The notes under the pieces were generated by a model. The model made no database searches. It was given only the letters and a program-made list of their open reading frames with translations, and was not told the DNA's origin. The position numbers and the translations under genes were made by a program. Shown piece after piece: positions 17,297 to 25,999 of a stretch of DNA of 64,000 bases. Numbering within the stretch: position 1 is the stretch's first letter; the number at the start of each line of letters is the position of its first letter. The DNA comes from Lachnospiraceae bacterium 3-1 (lineage in GTDB: Bacteria; Bacillota; Clostridia; Lachnospirales; Lachnospiraceae): contig KE159573.1 of NCBI GenBank assembly GCA_000403255.2, forward strand, positions 57,236 through 121,235. The letters run 5' to 3'.

Positions 17297-18148
17297 TTAC
17301 CTTCCTCCTCTAAGATTATCTAAAAATTGCCTGTTTTTTTTCTCCTGATATGATCCGCCATAGGTATTTTCCAGAAAATGCTTTAATCCCGCCTCCTGGA
17401 ATTCCTCCCAGCTCTCTGCTTCTTTACGCACCAAAATCGGATAAAAATATACCCCGTTCTTCTCCGCAGCCTCTTTATCTCCTGGCGCATCACCACACAT
17501 AAGCACATGATCTTTTGCATAGCCTCGCTTCATAAGCTCACTGATACAAAAAGCTTTGCTGCCAGCATCCTGAGCCAACACTACATCCGTATATTCCAAC
17601 AACCCATGGATATCCCACTCTTCCAACACTGCTCCCGGATTGGCGCTGGATACTATGGCAATATCCGCATCCCGATGGGCCTTCCTTAAAGCCTCTTCTA
17701 CGCCCCCAAAAGGACGTTTGTCTTCCTGAGCAAGCCGATCTATCGACTGATTCACTGCCACGCTCCAGGAAAGAGCTTTACGGAGACAGATATTGTCTGT
17801 CTCCATAATTGCACGCTCCAAGGCATCATTGGACCATTCCGGCGTTTCCTTCACCCATTGCTCCAGCCTTTCCAAATCCTCGATTTCGCAGTATTTTTCC
17901 CGTATCTCACCCAGGGCTATGACAAGACCCTTGAAACGGTTGATTCCCCTGGTCATGGTATAAAGATTGATTTCATTCCAACGGTCTAAAATTTCTTCCC
18001 GCCATTCTTCCAATCCCCACTCAGCTACCATACATGGGCCAAAGCATTGGAAATGCTTAATGTCCATGGTATCCATAGCGCAGCCGTCACTATCTACGCA
18101 GATCAGGAAATCATTTCGTTTTGTATACGCTAAAAATTTATCTGCCAT
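17297..18148 (-). CDS. HAD-superfamily hydrolase in glucuronide operon
   Basis: This 283-aa haloacid-dehalogenase phosphatase has motif I ICVDSDGCAMDTM (Asp nucleophile and Asp+2), a helical cap, VSSANPG as motif II, and MCGDAPGDKEAAEKN as motifs III/IV with the metal-binding acids. The substrate is unknown; phosphoglycolate phosphatases and beta-phosphoglucomutases share this fold. It sits 3 nt upstream of the GH3 gene and about 15 nt after the symporter, so it is co-expressed with glucuronide uptake. GAAGGAG precedes the ATG at 18148; an upstream TTG would lengthen it by one codon. Confidence 0.85.
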   Translation of the reverse strand: MADKFLAYTKRNDFLICVDSDGCAMDTMDIKHFQCFGPCMVAEWGLEEWREEILDRWNEINLYTMTRGINRFKGLVIALGEIREKYCEIEDLERLEQWVKETPEWSNDALERAIMETDNICLRKALSWSVAVNQSIDRLAQEDKRPFGGVEEALRKAHRDADIAIVSSANPGAVLEEWDIHGLLEYTDVVLAQDAGSKAFCISELMKRGYAKDHVLMCGDAPGDKEAAEKNGVYFYPILVRKEAESWEEFQEAGLKHFLENTYGGSYQEKKNRQFLDNLRGGR

Positions 18149-18163
18149 CAAATTCTCCTTCTC

Positions 18164-19555
18164 TTAAGCTCCATGTTTCTGTGCCAGTTTTGCCACATTT
18201 TCTTCTACACGTCTCTTATTCAACGGATAGATAAACCACAGACAAAGAGCAACCAGAACAAATCCAATTGCAGGCGCGATACAAGACATCTTAAAAATTC
18301 CCTCCGTTACATCCGGGTCAAATGCCGTTGCCTGACTATAACCAATCAGAGAAAGCAGCACACCCGTCAAACCGGAAGACAATGCCTGTCCCACTTTCCT
18401 TGCAAAAGAATAAACTGCATAAATTGTACCATCCTCCCGGACGCCATTTTTTACTTCTGCATCATCAATCACGTCGGTAATCATTGCCCAGATAATCGTA
18501 TTAAAAAATCCCATTCCAATATATGCTGCCGTGAAGAATCCTACATATACAAAAGGATTTGCAGGATGTACAATGAAACAAACTAAAAATACTACTGCGG
18601 AAACCAGACAAGACACGATAGACAGTTCCTTTTTTCCAAACTGTGTGGATATTTTTACCGCCAGAGGCGCGCAAATCACAAGCACTGCAATGGATCCTGC
18701 CAGTGTGGACGTAGACTGCGCTTCTGGACTTCCATAGAAGTTAGGAAATACAAACCCTGCCATTCCCGACATGGTAAGCTGAGCCAAAAGCAACGAAATT
18801 GCTGCTGCAATAATGCCCAATAGAGAACGGTTGGTTACAAGGCTCTTGAACAATTTTCCAATTTCTAATTTTTGGTTATTGGCTGGAACCTCCACACGTT
18901 CCCGTACCAAATTAAAGCAAAGCAGATAACAGATAATTGCCAGAATACCAAAGACGCCTGCGATTATCGTCATACGAGGACCAGAAAGTACCGTATTTCC
19001 GTTAACCGTTTCAAATGCAAACAACGGAGTTCCCACGCCAATTACAAGACCTGCCAGCGTAGCGCCAATGGTTCTCCAGGTAGACAGCTCTGCCCTGTCC
19101 TTGGGATCTGCGGAAACAGCAGAAGCCATAGAACCATAAGGAATATTGATGGATGTATAAAAAATAGAGCCCCACAATATGTAGGTAACCACCATCCAAA
19201 ATACCCGAAACCCATATGGCATATTTGCAAAGCCTGACTGATAAATTAAAAACGAAGCAATGGCTACCGGACCGCACATCCGCTTAATCCAGGGTCGGAA
19301 TTTCCCATCTTTTGTTGGTTTTGAACGGTCTACAATCTGTCCCATGGTCACATCTGTGAAAGCATCAATAAACCGGGCCGCCATCATCAAAGTACCAACA
19401 AGGCCGGCGCTGATTCCCATAACGTCTGTATAAAATTTTAACATAAAGCTAGAAGATAAAATAAATGTGAAATCATTTCCAAAATCACCAAACATATATC
19501 CGAGCTTATCCTTCATACCAAACGGCTGAACTGAAGATTTAGAACCTACTCCCAT
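18164..19555 (-). CDS. GPH-family sugar:cation symporter (glucuronide importer)
   Basis: This 463-aa protein of about twelve helices belongs to the glycoside-pentoside-hexuronide group of the MFS. Landmarks are GYMFGDFGNDFTF at helix 1, DAFTDVTMGQIVDRSKPTKDGKFRPW between helices 2 and 3 (quoted in two pieces: DAFTDVTMGQ and DRSKPTKDGKFRPW), and ADPKDRAELSTWR in the middle loop. It should import glucuronides or related glycosides with Na+ or H+. GAGAGGAAA precedes ATG. It lies 179 nt downstream of the GH2 gene and begins the run symporter-HAD-GH3-uxuA-uxaC-uxuB. Confidence 0.9.
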   Translation of the reverse strand: MGVGSKSSVQPFGMKDKLGYMFGDFGNDFTFILSSSFMLKFYTDVMGISAGLVGTLMMAARFIDAFTDVTMGQIVDRSKPTKDGKFRPWIKRMCGPVAIASFLIYQSGFANMPYGFRVFWMVVTYILWGSIFYTSINIPYGSMASAVSADPKDRAELSTWRTIGATLAGLVIGVGTPLFAFETVNGNTVLSGPRMTIIAGVFGILAIICYLLCFNLVRERVEVPANNQKLEIGKLFKSLVTNRSLLGIIAAAISLLLAQLTMSGMAGFVFPNFYGSPEAQSTSTLAGSIAVLVICAPLAVKISTQFGKKELSIVSCLVSAVVFLVCFIVHPANPFVYVGFFTAAYIGMGFFNTIIWAMITDVIDDAEVKNGVREDGTIYAVYSFARKVGQALSSGLTGVLLSLIGYSQATAFDPDVTEGIFKMSCIAPAIGFVLVALCLWFIYPLNKRRVEENVAKLAQKHGA

Positions 19556-19582
19556 AGCATTTCCTCTCTTTTCTATTTTTTA

Positions 19583-19685
19583 GGTAATTACAAAACTTCT
19601 ATGTTGCATTCACTCCATGTAGAAAACATGAACTTCACAATTGCCCGCTTTTTCATAATGTGAAAACAGTATTTGTAATTTTTCT
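19583..19685. repeat. Short repeat with inverted ends between GH2 and symporter genes
   Basis: AATTACAAAACT near the left end pairs with AGTATTTGTAATT near 19666-19680. The left 30 bases (GGTAATTACAAAACTTCTA...) resemble 32267-32298 (GGTAATTGCAAAACCTCTAC...). This suggests two copies of a small mobile or regulatory repeat. It has no ORF. Confidence 0.45.
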
Positions 19686-19734
19686 GTAAATTATGCTTCT
19701 TCAAATCCTTATCCCTTAACACTCGAAGGAAACA

Positions 19735-22005
19735 TTAATTCTCTTTATCAATCAAAATCAACTGGGCATTCAGACTTTCTACAAATCCTTCTGGCATCAT
19801 GGAGCCTGCCATCTTTGTCATATCCTCTGGACACATCTTTTTCATCATATCCCACATTCCTACATCTGGAGCCAAATCGAAGTTGGTAGCCAGCTTAACT
19901 GCCTTTGCGGTAACCTCCATTGCTTTTTGGGACTTGGAAATCTCCTCCATGGTACAACGCACATTATATTTGCCCTCTGGGAACTCCATAGGAGCCTTCA
20001 GGTCCAAATCACCCACCAGCTTAAACCAGTTTGCCACACCCTCTGCCCGTTCATTCACTTCAGGCAATACATAGATGTCTGGCTCTTTTTCCACTTTTTC
20101 AATGGTCATGCTGTCTTTGCATTGTCCCGCTACTGCAAGGATGTTGTTAAAGCCATTTTTTAGCGCAACTGTAAATACAAACACCTTTTCTGCACTTTTT
20201 ACACTTTCCAGCTCTCCATTCACAAACAAAGAAACAATTGGCTGATTGGAATATACACGGATTTCTGTAGTTTCTCCTGCTCGTTGTGCATACCGTCTGC
20301 CACAGAGATGAACCATAGGCTCTTTGTTCCAATATGCCTTATAAATATAATAACTGTCCTTCTTTGTTTTCCGGTCCATGGTAACCAATCCCTTATTATT
20401 TCTTCCAGCTACACCGCCCTCATTTCTGGCAGCGCATCCGAAATCAAACATATTCCACACATGACTGGACCAAAGCCATGGCCGTTCTTCCAGAACCTTT
20501 GCCATGTGCTCATGGTAAAGAGCCTGATACTCTTCGCTGTAGTCTTTGCATGCTGGGTTCGGTCCATGGTAAGTAATGATTCCCTCGCATCCATACTCAG
20601 AAACGCCAATTGAAATCTCTGGATGCTCTTTATGGAACTGGTCAAACCAGGGGCCATTGTCCTCCATTTTTCCGCCGTACCATCCAAAATAGTGGTTATA
20701 GCTTTCCACATCTGTAATTCCATGCACTGGACTATCCATAGGGGTCATGCTCACGTGTGCAATTGTAGTCAAACGAGTGGGATCTAATTTTTTGCACAAT
20801 GCATTTAGTTCCTTATGATTTTCTACCAGCTGTTCCGAAATACCACCGATTAAAATCTCATTGGAAATTCCCCAGAAGCAAATACTTGGATGGTTATAAT
20901 TCTGAAGCACCAGCTCTTTTAACTGGGTGATACAATTCTGATGAGCCGCCGGATCTTCATTCATTACACTGATAAACGGAATCTCCGCCCATACTACAAA
21001 TCCAAGCTCATCACAAGCATCATAAAAATCCTGGGAATGCTGATAATGTGCCAGTCGGATGGTATTTGCACCCAGCTCTTTGATGATTCTTGCATCCTCA
21101 TAATGCTCTTCCTTCGTCAATGCATTTCCTTTATAAAGCAAGTCTTGATGTCGGCTAACGCCTCTTAACGGGGTAGGAACTCCATTTAAGATAAATCCTT
21201 TTTCTGGATCACAGGAAAAGCTGCGAACACCTGCCCGTGTAGAAACCTCATCATATGCCTCGTTGCGTCTCTGTAAGGTTGCTGTTACCGTATAAAGGTA
21301 TGGGTTATCACAATCCCATAACACTGCATCGGGAACATATACTCTAACTGCTGTACTGTCTGCTGGACGCACTGCATTTGCAACCTCTTTTCCAGATGCA
21401 TCCTTGATGCTGTATAAAACAGTAAAATTCTCATCTGCATTTACTGGCCAGGATTCCAACTCAAATTCTGCTCCGCCGCAACCATCTGGCTTTGCAGTAA
21501 CCATAAATCCAATGCTTCCCCAATGCTCCAAATCAAAATGTGCATCTGGGACACTGATTAAATTTACTCCTCGGTAAAGTCCGCCATAAAATGTAAAATC
21601 TGCAGACTGAGGATAAACGCTGCTCTTATCTTCATTGCTGCAAGCAATGGTCAAAAGATTTTCTCCCTCTTCTTTACAAGCATCTGTAATATCAGCCCGG
21701 AATGTAGAATATCCCCCCTCATGGTAATACTCTCCCTTTCCATTCACATATACCGTTGCCTGCTGCCCAGCCGCTAAAATTTCAAGAAATACACGGCCTC
21801 CCTTTAAAGGCTGCTTTGGTGTCTCAAAAGTTTTGGCATACCAATAACATCCCCTGTCATATTTTCCATTTCCATCATGGCCGTCCACTGCATTCCAGGT
21901 ATGGGGCAGATTGATCTCCTCCCATCCATTTGGCATTTGTTCTGGAAGTGTTTCATTTTCCTTGGAAAATTTCCACTCCTTGTTGAGATTGATGATATTT
22001 CTCAT
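19735..22005 (-). CDS. GH2 glycosidase, probable beta-glucuronidase
   Basis: This 756-aa cytosolic GH2 enzyme has an N-terminal jelly roll, an Ig-like domain and a TIM barrel. The acid/base Glu is in GISNEILIGG and the nucleophile Glu in GVSEYGCEG. Downstream, GRNNKGLVTMDRK carries an N-x-K element at the place where beta-glucuronidases bind the glucuronate carboxylate, although some beta-galactosidases have a similar string. The operon context (hexuronate catabolism and a GPH importer) favours beta-glucuronidase. A C-terminal extension of ~150 residues is present. AAAGGAGG precedes ATG at 22005; the 10-residue longer frame has no binding site. A divergent AraC gene probably regulates it. Confidence 0.85.
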   Translation of the reverse strand: MRNIINLNKEWKFSKENETLPEQMPNGWEEINLPHTWNAVDGHDGNGKYDRGCYWYAKTFETPKQPLKGGRVFLEILAAGQQATVYVNGKGEYYHEGGYSTFRADITDACKEEGENLLTIACSNEDKSSVYPQSADFTFYGGLYRGVNLISVPDAHFDLEHWGSIGFMVTAKPDGCGGAEFELESWPVNADENFTVLYSIKDASGKEVANAVRPADSTAVRVYVPDAVLWDCDNPYLYTVTATLQRRNEAYDEVSTRAGVRSFSCDPEKGFILNGVPTPLRGVSRHQDLLYKGNALTKEEHYEDARIIKELGANTIRLAHYQHSQDFYDACDELGFVVWAEIPFISVMNEDPAAHQNCITQLKELVLQNYNHPSICFWGISNEILIGGISEQLVENHKELNALCKKLDPTRLTTIAHVSMTPMDSPVHGITDVESYNHYFGWYGGKMEDNGPWFDQFHKEHPEISIGVSEYGCEGIITYHGPNPACKDYSEEYQALYHEHMAKVLEERPWLWSSHVWNMFDFGCAARNEGGVAGRNNKGLVTMDRKTKKDSYYIYKAYWNKEPMVHLCGRRYAQRAGETTEIRVYSNQPIVSLFVNGELESVKSAEKVFVFTVALKNGFNNILAVAGQCKDSMTIEKVEKEPDIYVLPEVNERAEGVANWFKLVGDLDLKAPMEFPEGKYNVRCTMEEISKSQKAMEVTAKAVKLATNFDLAPDVGMWDMMKKMCPEDMTKMAGSMMPEGFVESLNAQLILIDKEN

Positions 22006-22054
22006 AAATTTCCTCCTTTCTATTTTACACAACACATTTTCAAATGAAATGTTT

Positions 22055-22060
22055 ATTATA
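22055..22060 (-). promoter_or_regulatory. -10 element of GH2/glucuronide operon
   Basis: TATAAT on the minus strand lies about 50 nt upstream of the GH2 start, but the -35 region is poor. This is what is expected of an activator-dependent promoter controlled by the divergent AraC protein. Confidence 0.5.
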
Positions 22061-22090
22061 CGTCATATCATACAATTTATACCTGATTTT

Positions 22091-22107
22091 TTTGTCGTTC
22101 TTTGTCG
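22091..22107. promoter_or_regulatory. Direct-repeat candidate AraC operator
   Basis: TTTGTCG occurs twice, at 22091-22097 and 22101-22107, spaced by exactly 10 bp (one helical turn). It lies about 30-45 bp upstream of the GH2 -10 element in the divergent intergenic region, a standard position for an AraC-family activator. Confidence 0.55.
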
Positions 22108-22258
22108 GTTGTGTACAAGGTTTATCCTACTTATATTTCCTTTTTTTGACGAGATACGATTTTTAGTACTTTTTGTATTATTTTTATTTTGCGTTGATTT
22201 CACCTGAAAAATGTGCAAAAATAAATAAAAATTTTCGTATTTATTTTTTAGAAAGAAG

Positions 22259-23488
22259 TTGAGGACAATAAAAAAACTATTACTATCCTTTGTGCAGGAT
22301 TTACTGAAAAATAACAACATTCCAGTCCATCTCGTTACGCCGCCCTGTAGGGATTACTCCTGGCTGGACTTTGGTCTGCGCTCCACCATCTTGGAAGACC
22401 ACGATTACAAATTTATTCAAGACTATCTGGATAAAGCAGAACCAAACATCATCTATCACTTAAAGGATGCCCTTCACTGTACTTATACGATTCTTCGGGT
22501 TCCAGACAGCCAGGAGCTTATGATCTGCGGCCCTGTAATATTTACGGAAATTTCTCCTTCGCTGTTTCAGGATGTGATAGAAAAAATAAAAATTCCTGAA
22601 AAACAGCAGCCTGTTTTACAGGGCTTTTACCTGAGCCTTACAAATTTTCATTCTTTGCCAACCTACAACAATATTTTTCTTACTCTTGGAAACTATATTT
22701 TTGGTGAAAACCAATATGACATCATTTTCAATGATTTTAATGATATGGACAGCTGGTATGAAACCTATGTCCATTATAGTAATGTGGAAAATTCGCAGAT
22801 GACCATCCAAATGATTGAAGAACGATATGAAATTGAATCCCGGATACTGGATGCTGTAGCTAGCGGCAATGAAACCAAAGCCATGAACATTATCTGCAAG
22901 GCAGCGTCACCAAACCTGCCTTACCGACTAAACAATAATCTGCGCAATCTAAAAGATTATGCCATTGCCTTTAATACTCTACTCCGAAAAACAGTGGAAC
23001 AGGCTGGCGTCCATCCCATCCACATTGACGCCCATTCCAATCAGAATGTAAAGTTAATTGAACGAGCCTCCAGCCCAGAACAGTGCCGCGCCGTCCAATT
23101 ACAGATTGTACGCAATTACTGTCGTATGGTAAGAGAGCACACACTAAAAGACTATTCCTTGCTTACCCAAAAAATTATGACATACATCAGCACTGACCTA
23201 ACGGCTGATCTAAGCCTAAACGCCATGGCAGAGCTATTAAATGTAAATGCCAGCTATCTTTCCACCCTTTTCAAAAAGGAGCTGGGTATTCCATTGACGG
23301 ATTATGTGAACCGCCAGCGCATTGAACAAGCCAAAAAGCTTCTGGTAATCACAGATTTTCCCATAAAAATGATTGCGGAAAAATGCGGCATTCCAGATAT
23401 ATATTATTTTAGCCGAATGTTCAAGAAACGGACAGGATCTACACCGAAAGTTTATCGGGAAAATGCCGCCAGGGAACATAAGCTTTAA
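22259..23488 (+). CDS. AraC-family transcriptional regulator
   Basis: This ~409-aa regulator is probably the activator of the glucuronide operon. The C-terminal ~100 residues carry two helix-turn-helix motifs: LSLNAMAELLNVNASYLSTLF with FKKELG, then FPIKMIAEKCGIPDIYYFSRM with FKKRTG, both typical for AraC. The N-terminal ~300 residues form a ligand-sensing region with a PAS/PocR-like look (SWLDFGLR, YHLKDALHCTY). The only in-frame start near the beginning is a TTG at 22259, with AGAAAGAAG very close, so the true start is uncertain. It is divergent from GH2 across about 250 bp of AT-rich DNA. Confidence 0.88.
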   Translation: MRTIKKLLLSFVQDLLKNNNIPVHLVTPPCRDYSWLDFGLRSTILEDHDYKFIQDYLDKAEPNIIYHLKDALHCTYTILRVPDSQELMICGPVIFTEISPSLFQDVIEKIKIPEKQQPVLQGFYLSLTNFHSLPTYNNIFLTLGNYIFGENQYDIIFNDFNDMDSWYETYVHYSNVENSQMTIQMIEERYEIESRILDAVASGNETKAMNIICKAASPNLPYRLNNNLRNLKDYAIAFNTLLRKTVEQAGVHPIHIDAHSNQNVKLIERASSPEQCRAVQLQIVRNYCRMVREHTLKDYSLLTQKIMTYISTDLTADLSLNAMAELLNVNASYLSTLFKKELGIPLTDYVNRQRIEQAKKLLVITDFPIKMIAEKCGIPDIYYFSRMFKKRTGSTPKVYRENAAREHKL

Positions 23489-23494
23489 ATCATC

Positions 23495-23530
23495 CGTTCT
23501 TACATACTTTATGATAGGTATGTAAGAACG
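23495..23530. terminator. Hairpin between convergent araC-type and psd genes
   Basis: CGTTCTTACATAC pairs perfectly with GTATGTAAGAACG (13 bp, 10-nt loop). The stem extends a further CAT/ATG past one mismatch. It sits between two convergent stop codons and probably serves both, although no T-run follows on either strand. Confidence 0.6.
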
Positions 23531-23542
23531 AATGTAAAATAC

Positions 23543-24406
23543 TTACCTGCGCTGGTGGCTGACCCCTACAACTTCACCCAGGCAGATTCTCGTCTCCAAC
23601 CCTTTTTCGCTGTTTTCCAGTATCTCTTCCTCCACTTCTAGTCTGTCCTTTTCCAACAATAAAAGAATGGTAGAGCCTCCGAATTCAAAATACCCTTTTT
23701 CCTCTCCCTGGAATACTTTCCCGTCTCGTGGATAATTATGAATCTTTCCTACCAGCATGGCTCCAATTTCCATCTGGATGATGGTTCCAAATTTCTGGGT
23801 ATGAATTTCTGTGTATTCCCTACTGTTTTCAGCAAAAACAGGAAATGTTTCACAGGCAATGGGACGCACGCAATGAAGCCTTCCTGGAATCACCCGGGTC
23901 CTTGCCACGATACCATCGCTGACATAGCAATAGCGGTGATAGTCCTGGGGCGTCAGCCGGAATACCAGACAGATTCCCCCAGAAAATTGTTTTGCCAGCT
24001 TCCTGCTTTTCAATAATTCCTCCAGGCGATATTCCACATGCTTAATCTGATAAATTTGCTCCTCACTGACTGGATATACGCTCAGATAACCATCACAGGG
24101 ACTGATTAAATGTTCCGGCGTAATGTCAATTTCTTCCATGCACCGCCTTCTGGTGAAAAAATCATTAAAACAGCGATACTTTTTCTCATACCTCTTCATA
24201 TCTATGTTGTGCTTTTTTATAAACAGAGGCACCAGCCACCGCGACATTCTGGAATTCAAAAGCCTTCTTGCTGCCCTGGATAGAAAGGGCCTGGTCAATA
24301 CCTTCAAAATAATCCGTCCTGGAAATGTTTGATACAAAAATCTCACTGTCAATGTTTCTTTTTTTGTGACCTTGTCTTCAACAATCTTATTTTTTCGTCT
24401 ACTCAT
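23543..24406 (-). CDS. psd: Phosphatidylserine decarboxylase
   Basis: Psd makes phosphatidylethanolamine from phosphatidylserine at the membrane. The protein is about 287 aa. It shows FNDFFTRR, then SPCDGYLSVYP with the catalytic Asp, DYHRYCYVSDG with the conserved His, and FEFGGSTILLL, in which the GGST element is the self-cleavage site that creates the pyruvoyl group (LGST in E. coli). ATG at 24406 has AAAGGA upstream; the 9-residue longer frame does not. It follows mnmA at a distance of about 50 nt and may be the last gene of the isc operon. Confidence 0.93.
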   Translation of the reverse strand: MSRRKNKIVEDKVTKKETLTVRFLYQTFPGRIILKVLTRPFLSRAARRLLNSRMSRWLVPLFIKKHNIDMKRYEKKYRCFNDFFTRRRCMEEIDITPEHLISPCDGYLSVYPVSEEQIYQIKHVEYRLEELLKSRKLAKQFSGGICLVFRLTPQDYHRYCYVSDGIVARTRVIPGRLHCVRPIACETFPVFAENSREYTEIHTQKFGTIIQMEIGAMLVGKIHNYPRDGKVFQGEEKGYFEFGGSTILLLLEKDRLEVEEEILENSEKGLETRICLGEVVGVSHQRR

Positions 24407-24456
24407 ATTGATCCTTTCTTTTGTATCACTCATTTTTTATATAACAAACAGCAGAA

Positions 24457-25536
24457 CTATAAAATAGTCCCGCCGCCTACAACAATATTTTCATCATAAA
24501 ATACCACTGCCTGTCCAGGAGTAATGGCCCGCACTGGTTCATGGAACTGGCAGAAAACCTTATCATCCCCTACTTTTTCAATGGTACAGGGCGCCCCGTT
24601 ATGATTATAACGAATTTTGGCTGTTACCTCCATCTTCCCTTCCAAATCTGCAATGGACATAAAGTTCACCCTGTCTGCTAAAAGGGTAGTCCCAAATACC
24701 TCTTCATTGCTGCCCAACACAACTTCATTGGTCTCTGGCCGAAGCTTGGTTACAAATACAGGCGCTCCCAGCGCAATTCCAAGACCTTTGCGCTGACCAA
24801 CGGTATAATGAGTGATTCCCTTATGCTGCCCCAGTATTTTTCCTTCCTTTGTAACAAAATTTCCTGGCGGCGGCACGTCTCCTACTCTTTCCCGTTCAAT
24901 AAATCCTGCATAATCATGGTCTGGAATAAAACAAATTTCCTGACTGTCTGGCTTGTCCGCAGTGCGAAGCCCGATGTGCTTTGCCATCCCACGAATCTCT
25001 TCTTTGGTATAATCACCTACCGGCATCAAGGTATGGGAAAGCTGATACTGGGTCAGATTATAAAGTGCATAGGTTTGATCCTTGGCTTCTGTTGCCGATT
25101 TCTGTAAGGCAAACCTGCCATCCTCCCGCCTGCAAATTCTGGCATAATGTCCAGTAGCGATATAATCTGCTCCAATGTCCATACTACGCTTTAGTAAGGA
25201 TTCCCACTTTACATAACGGTTGCAGGCAATACAAGGATTGGGGGTACGCCCACTCAGATATTCCGCCACAAAATAGTCTATGACATTTTTCTTAAATTCA
25301 GATTTAAAATTCATGACATAATAAGGAATATCAAGCATTGCTGCTACACGCCTGGCATCGTTCACTGCCGACACACTACAGCATCCTCCCTGCTCCTCTA
25401 AGGTTTGTTCTGCCTCATCTTGCCAAATCTGCATGGTAACTCCAATGACCTCATACCCCTGCTCTTTCAAAAGCCAGGCGGCTACCGAAGAGTCCACACC
25501 ACCAGACATTCCTACTACTACCTTCTTTTTTTCCAT
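24457..25536 (-). CDS. mnmA: tRNA 2-thiouridine(34) synthase MnmA
   Basis: MnmA thiolates U34 of Lys, Glu and Gln tRNAs using sulfur from a cysteine desulfurase. The 359-aa protein shows the PP-loop [15 protein letters not shown] at the N-terminus, the two active cysteines in [12 protein letters not shown] and [10 protein letters not shown], and the [11 protein letters not shown] segment. It starts 5 nt after iscU, with GAGGAC as the ribosome binding site located inside the iscU 3' end. The direct link to nifS and iscU shows the sulfur source. Confidence 0.97.
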   Translation of the reverse strand: MEKKKVVVGMSGGVDSSVAAWLLKEQGYEVIGVTMQIWQDEAEQTLEEQGGCCSVSAVNDARRVAAMLDIPYYVMNFKSEFKKNVIDYFVAEYLSGRTPNPCIACNRYVKWESLLKRSMDIGADYIATGHYARICRREDGRFALQKSATEAKDQTYALYNLTQYQLSHTLMPVGDYTKEEIRGMAKHIGLRTADKPDSQEICFIPDHDYAGFIERERVGDVPPPGNFVTKEGKILGQHKGITHYTVGQRKGLGIALGAPVFVTKLRPETNEVVLGSNEEVFGTTLLADRVNFMSIADLEGKMEVTAKIRYNHNGAPCTIEKVGDDKVFCQFHEPVRAITPGQAVVFYDENIVVGGGTIL

Positions 25537-25541
25537 AAATT

Positions 25542-25979
25542 CTAGTAGTCCTCTTCCTCTTCTTCCTCACTGATATCATTTTTGGGCTTCTCCAGCCCTT
25601 CAATGCTTATTCCGTTTTTCTCGGCATAGTCCCAAAGGGCTGCGTGGATGGCCTCTTCTGCCAACAAAGAACAGTGGACTTTTACCGGAGGAAGTCCATC
25701 CAGAGCTTCCATAACTGCCTTGTTTGTCACCTGCAAGGCTTCCTGAATTGTCTTGCCTTTTACCAATTCAGTTGCCATGGAGCTGGTTGCCACAGCCGCA
25801 CCACAGCCAAAGGTTTTAAATTTTACATCCTGAATGATTCCGTTCTCATCAATATCCAAAAAAATACGCATAATATCGCCGCACTTAGCGTTTCCTACGG
25901 TTCCTACACCACTGGCGTTTTCTATTTCTCCTACATTTCTTGGATTCTTAAAATGGTCCATTACTTTTTCACTATACAT
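25542..25979 (-). CDS. iscU: Fe-S cluster scaffold protein IscU/NifU-like
   Basis: This ~145-aa scaffold assembles Fe-S clusters from NifS-derived sulfur. The three cluster-binding cysteines are visible in [21 protein letters not shown] and [10 protein letters not shown]. The C-terminus is an acidic tail rich in Glu. ATG at 25979 has AGAGGA upstream; the longer frame (25997) adds six residues with no support. It stands between nifS and mnmA in the isc operon. Confidence 0.96.
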   Translation of the reverse strand: MYSEKVMDHFKNPRNVGEIENASGVGTVGNAKCGDIMRIFLDIDENGIIQDVKFKTFGCGAAVATSSMATELVKGKTIQEALQVTNKAVMEALDGLPPVKVHCSLLAEEAIHAALWDYAEKNGISIEGLEKPKNDISEEEEEEDY

Positions 25980-25999
25980 TGTTTTTCCTCTTTTCATTG

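Noticed and set aside
22036..22258. Riboswitch in the araC/GH2 intergenic region
   Set aside because: The DNA is simply AT-rich, with a -10 and direct repeats; no conserved aptamer stems are visible.
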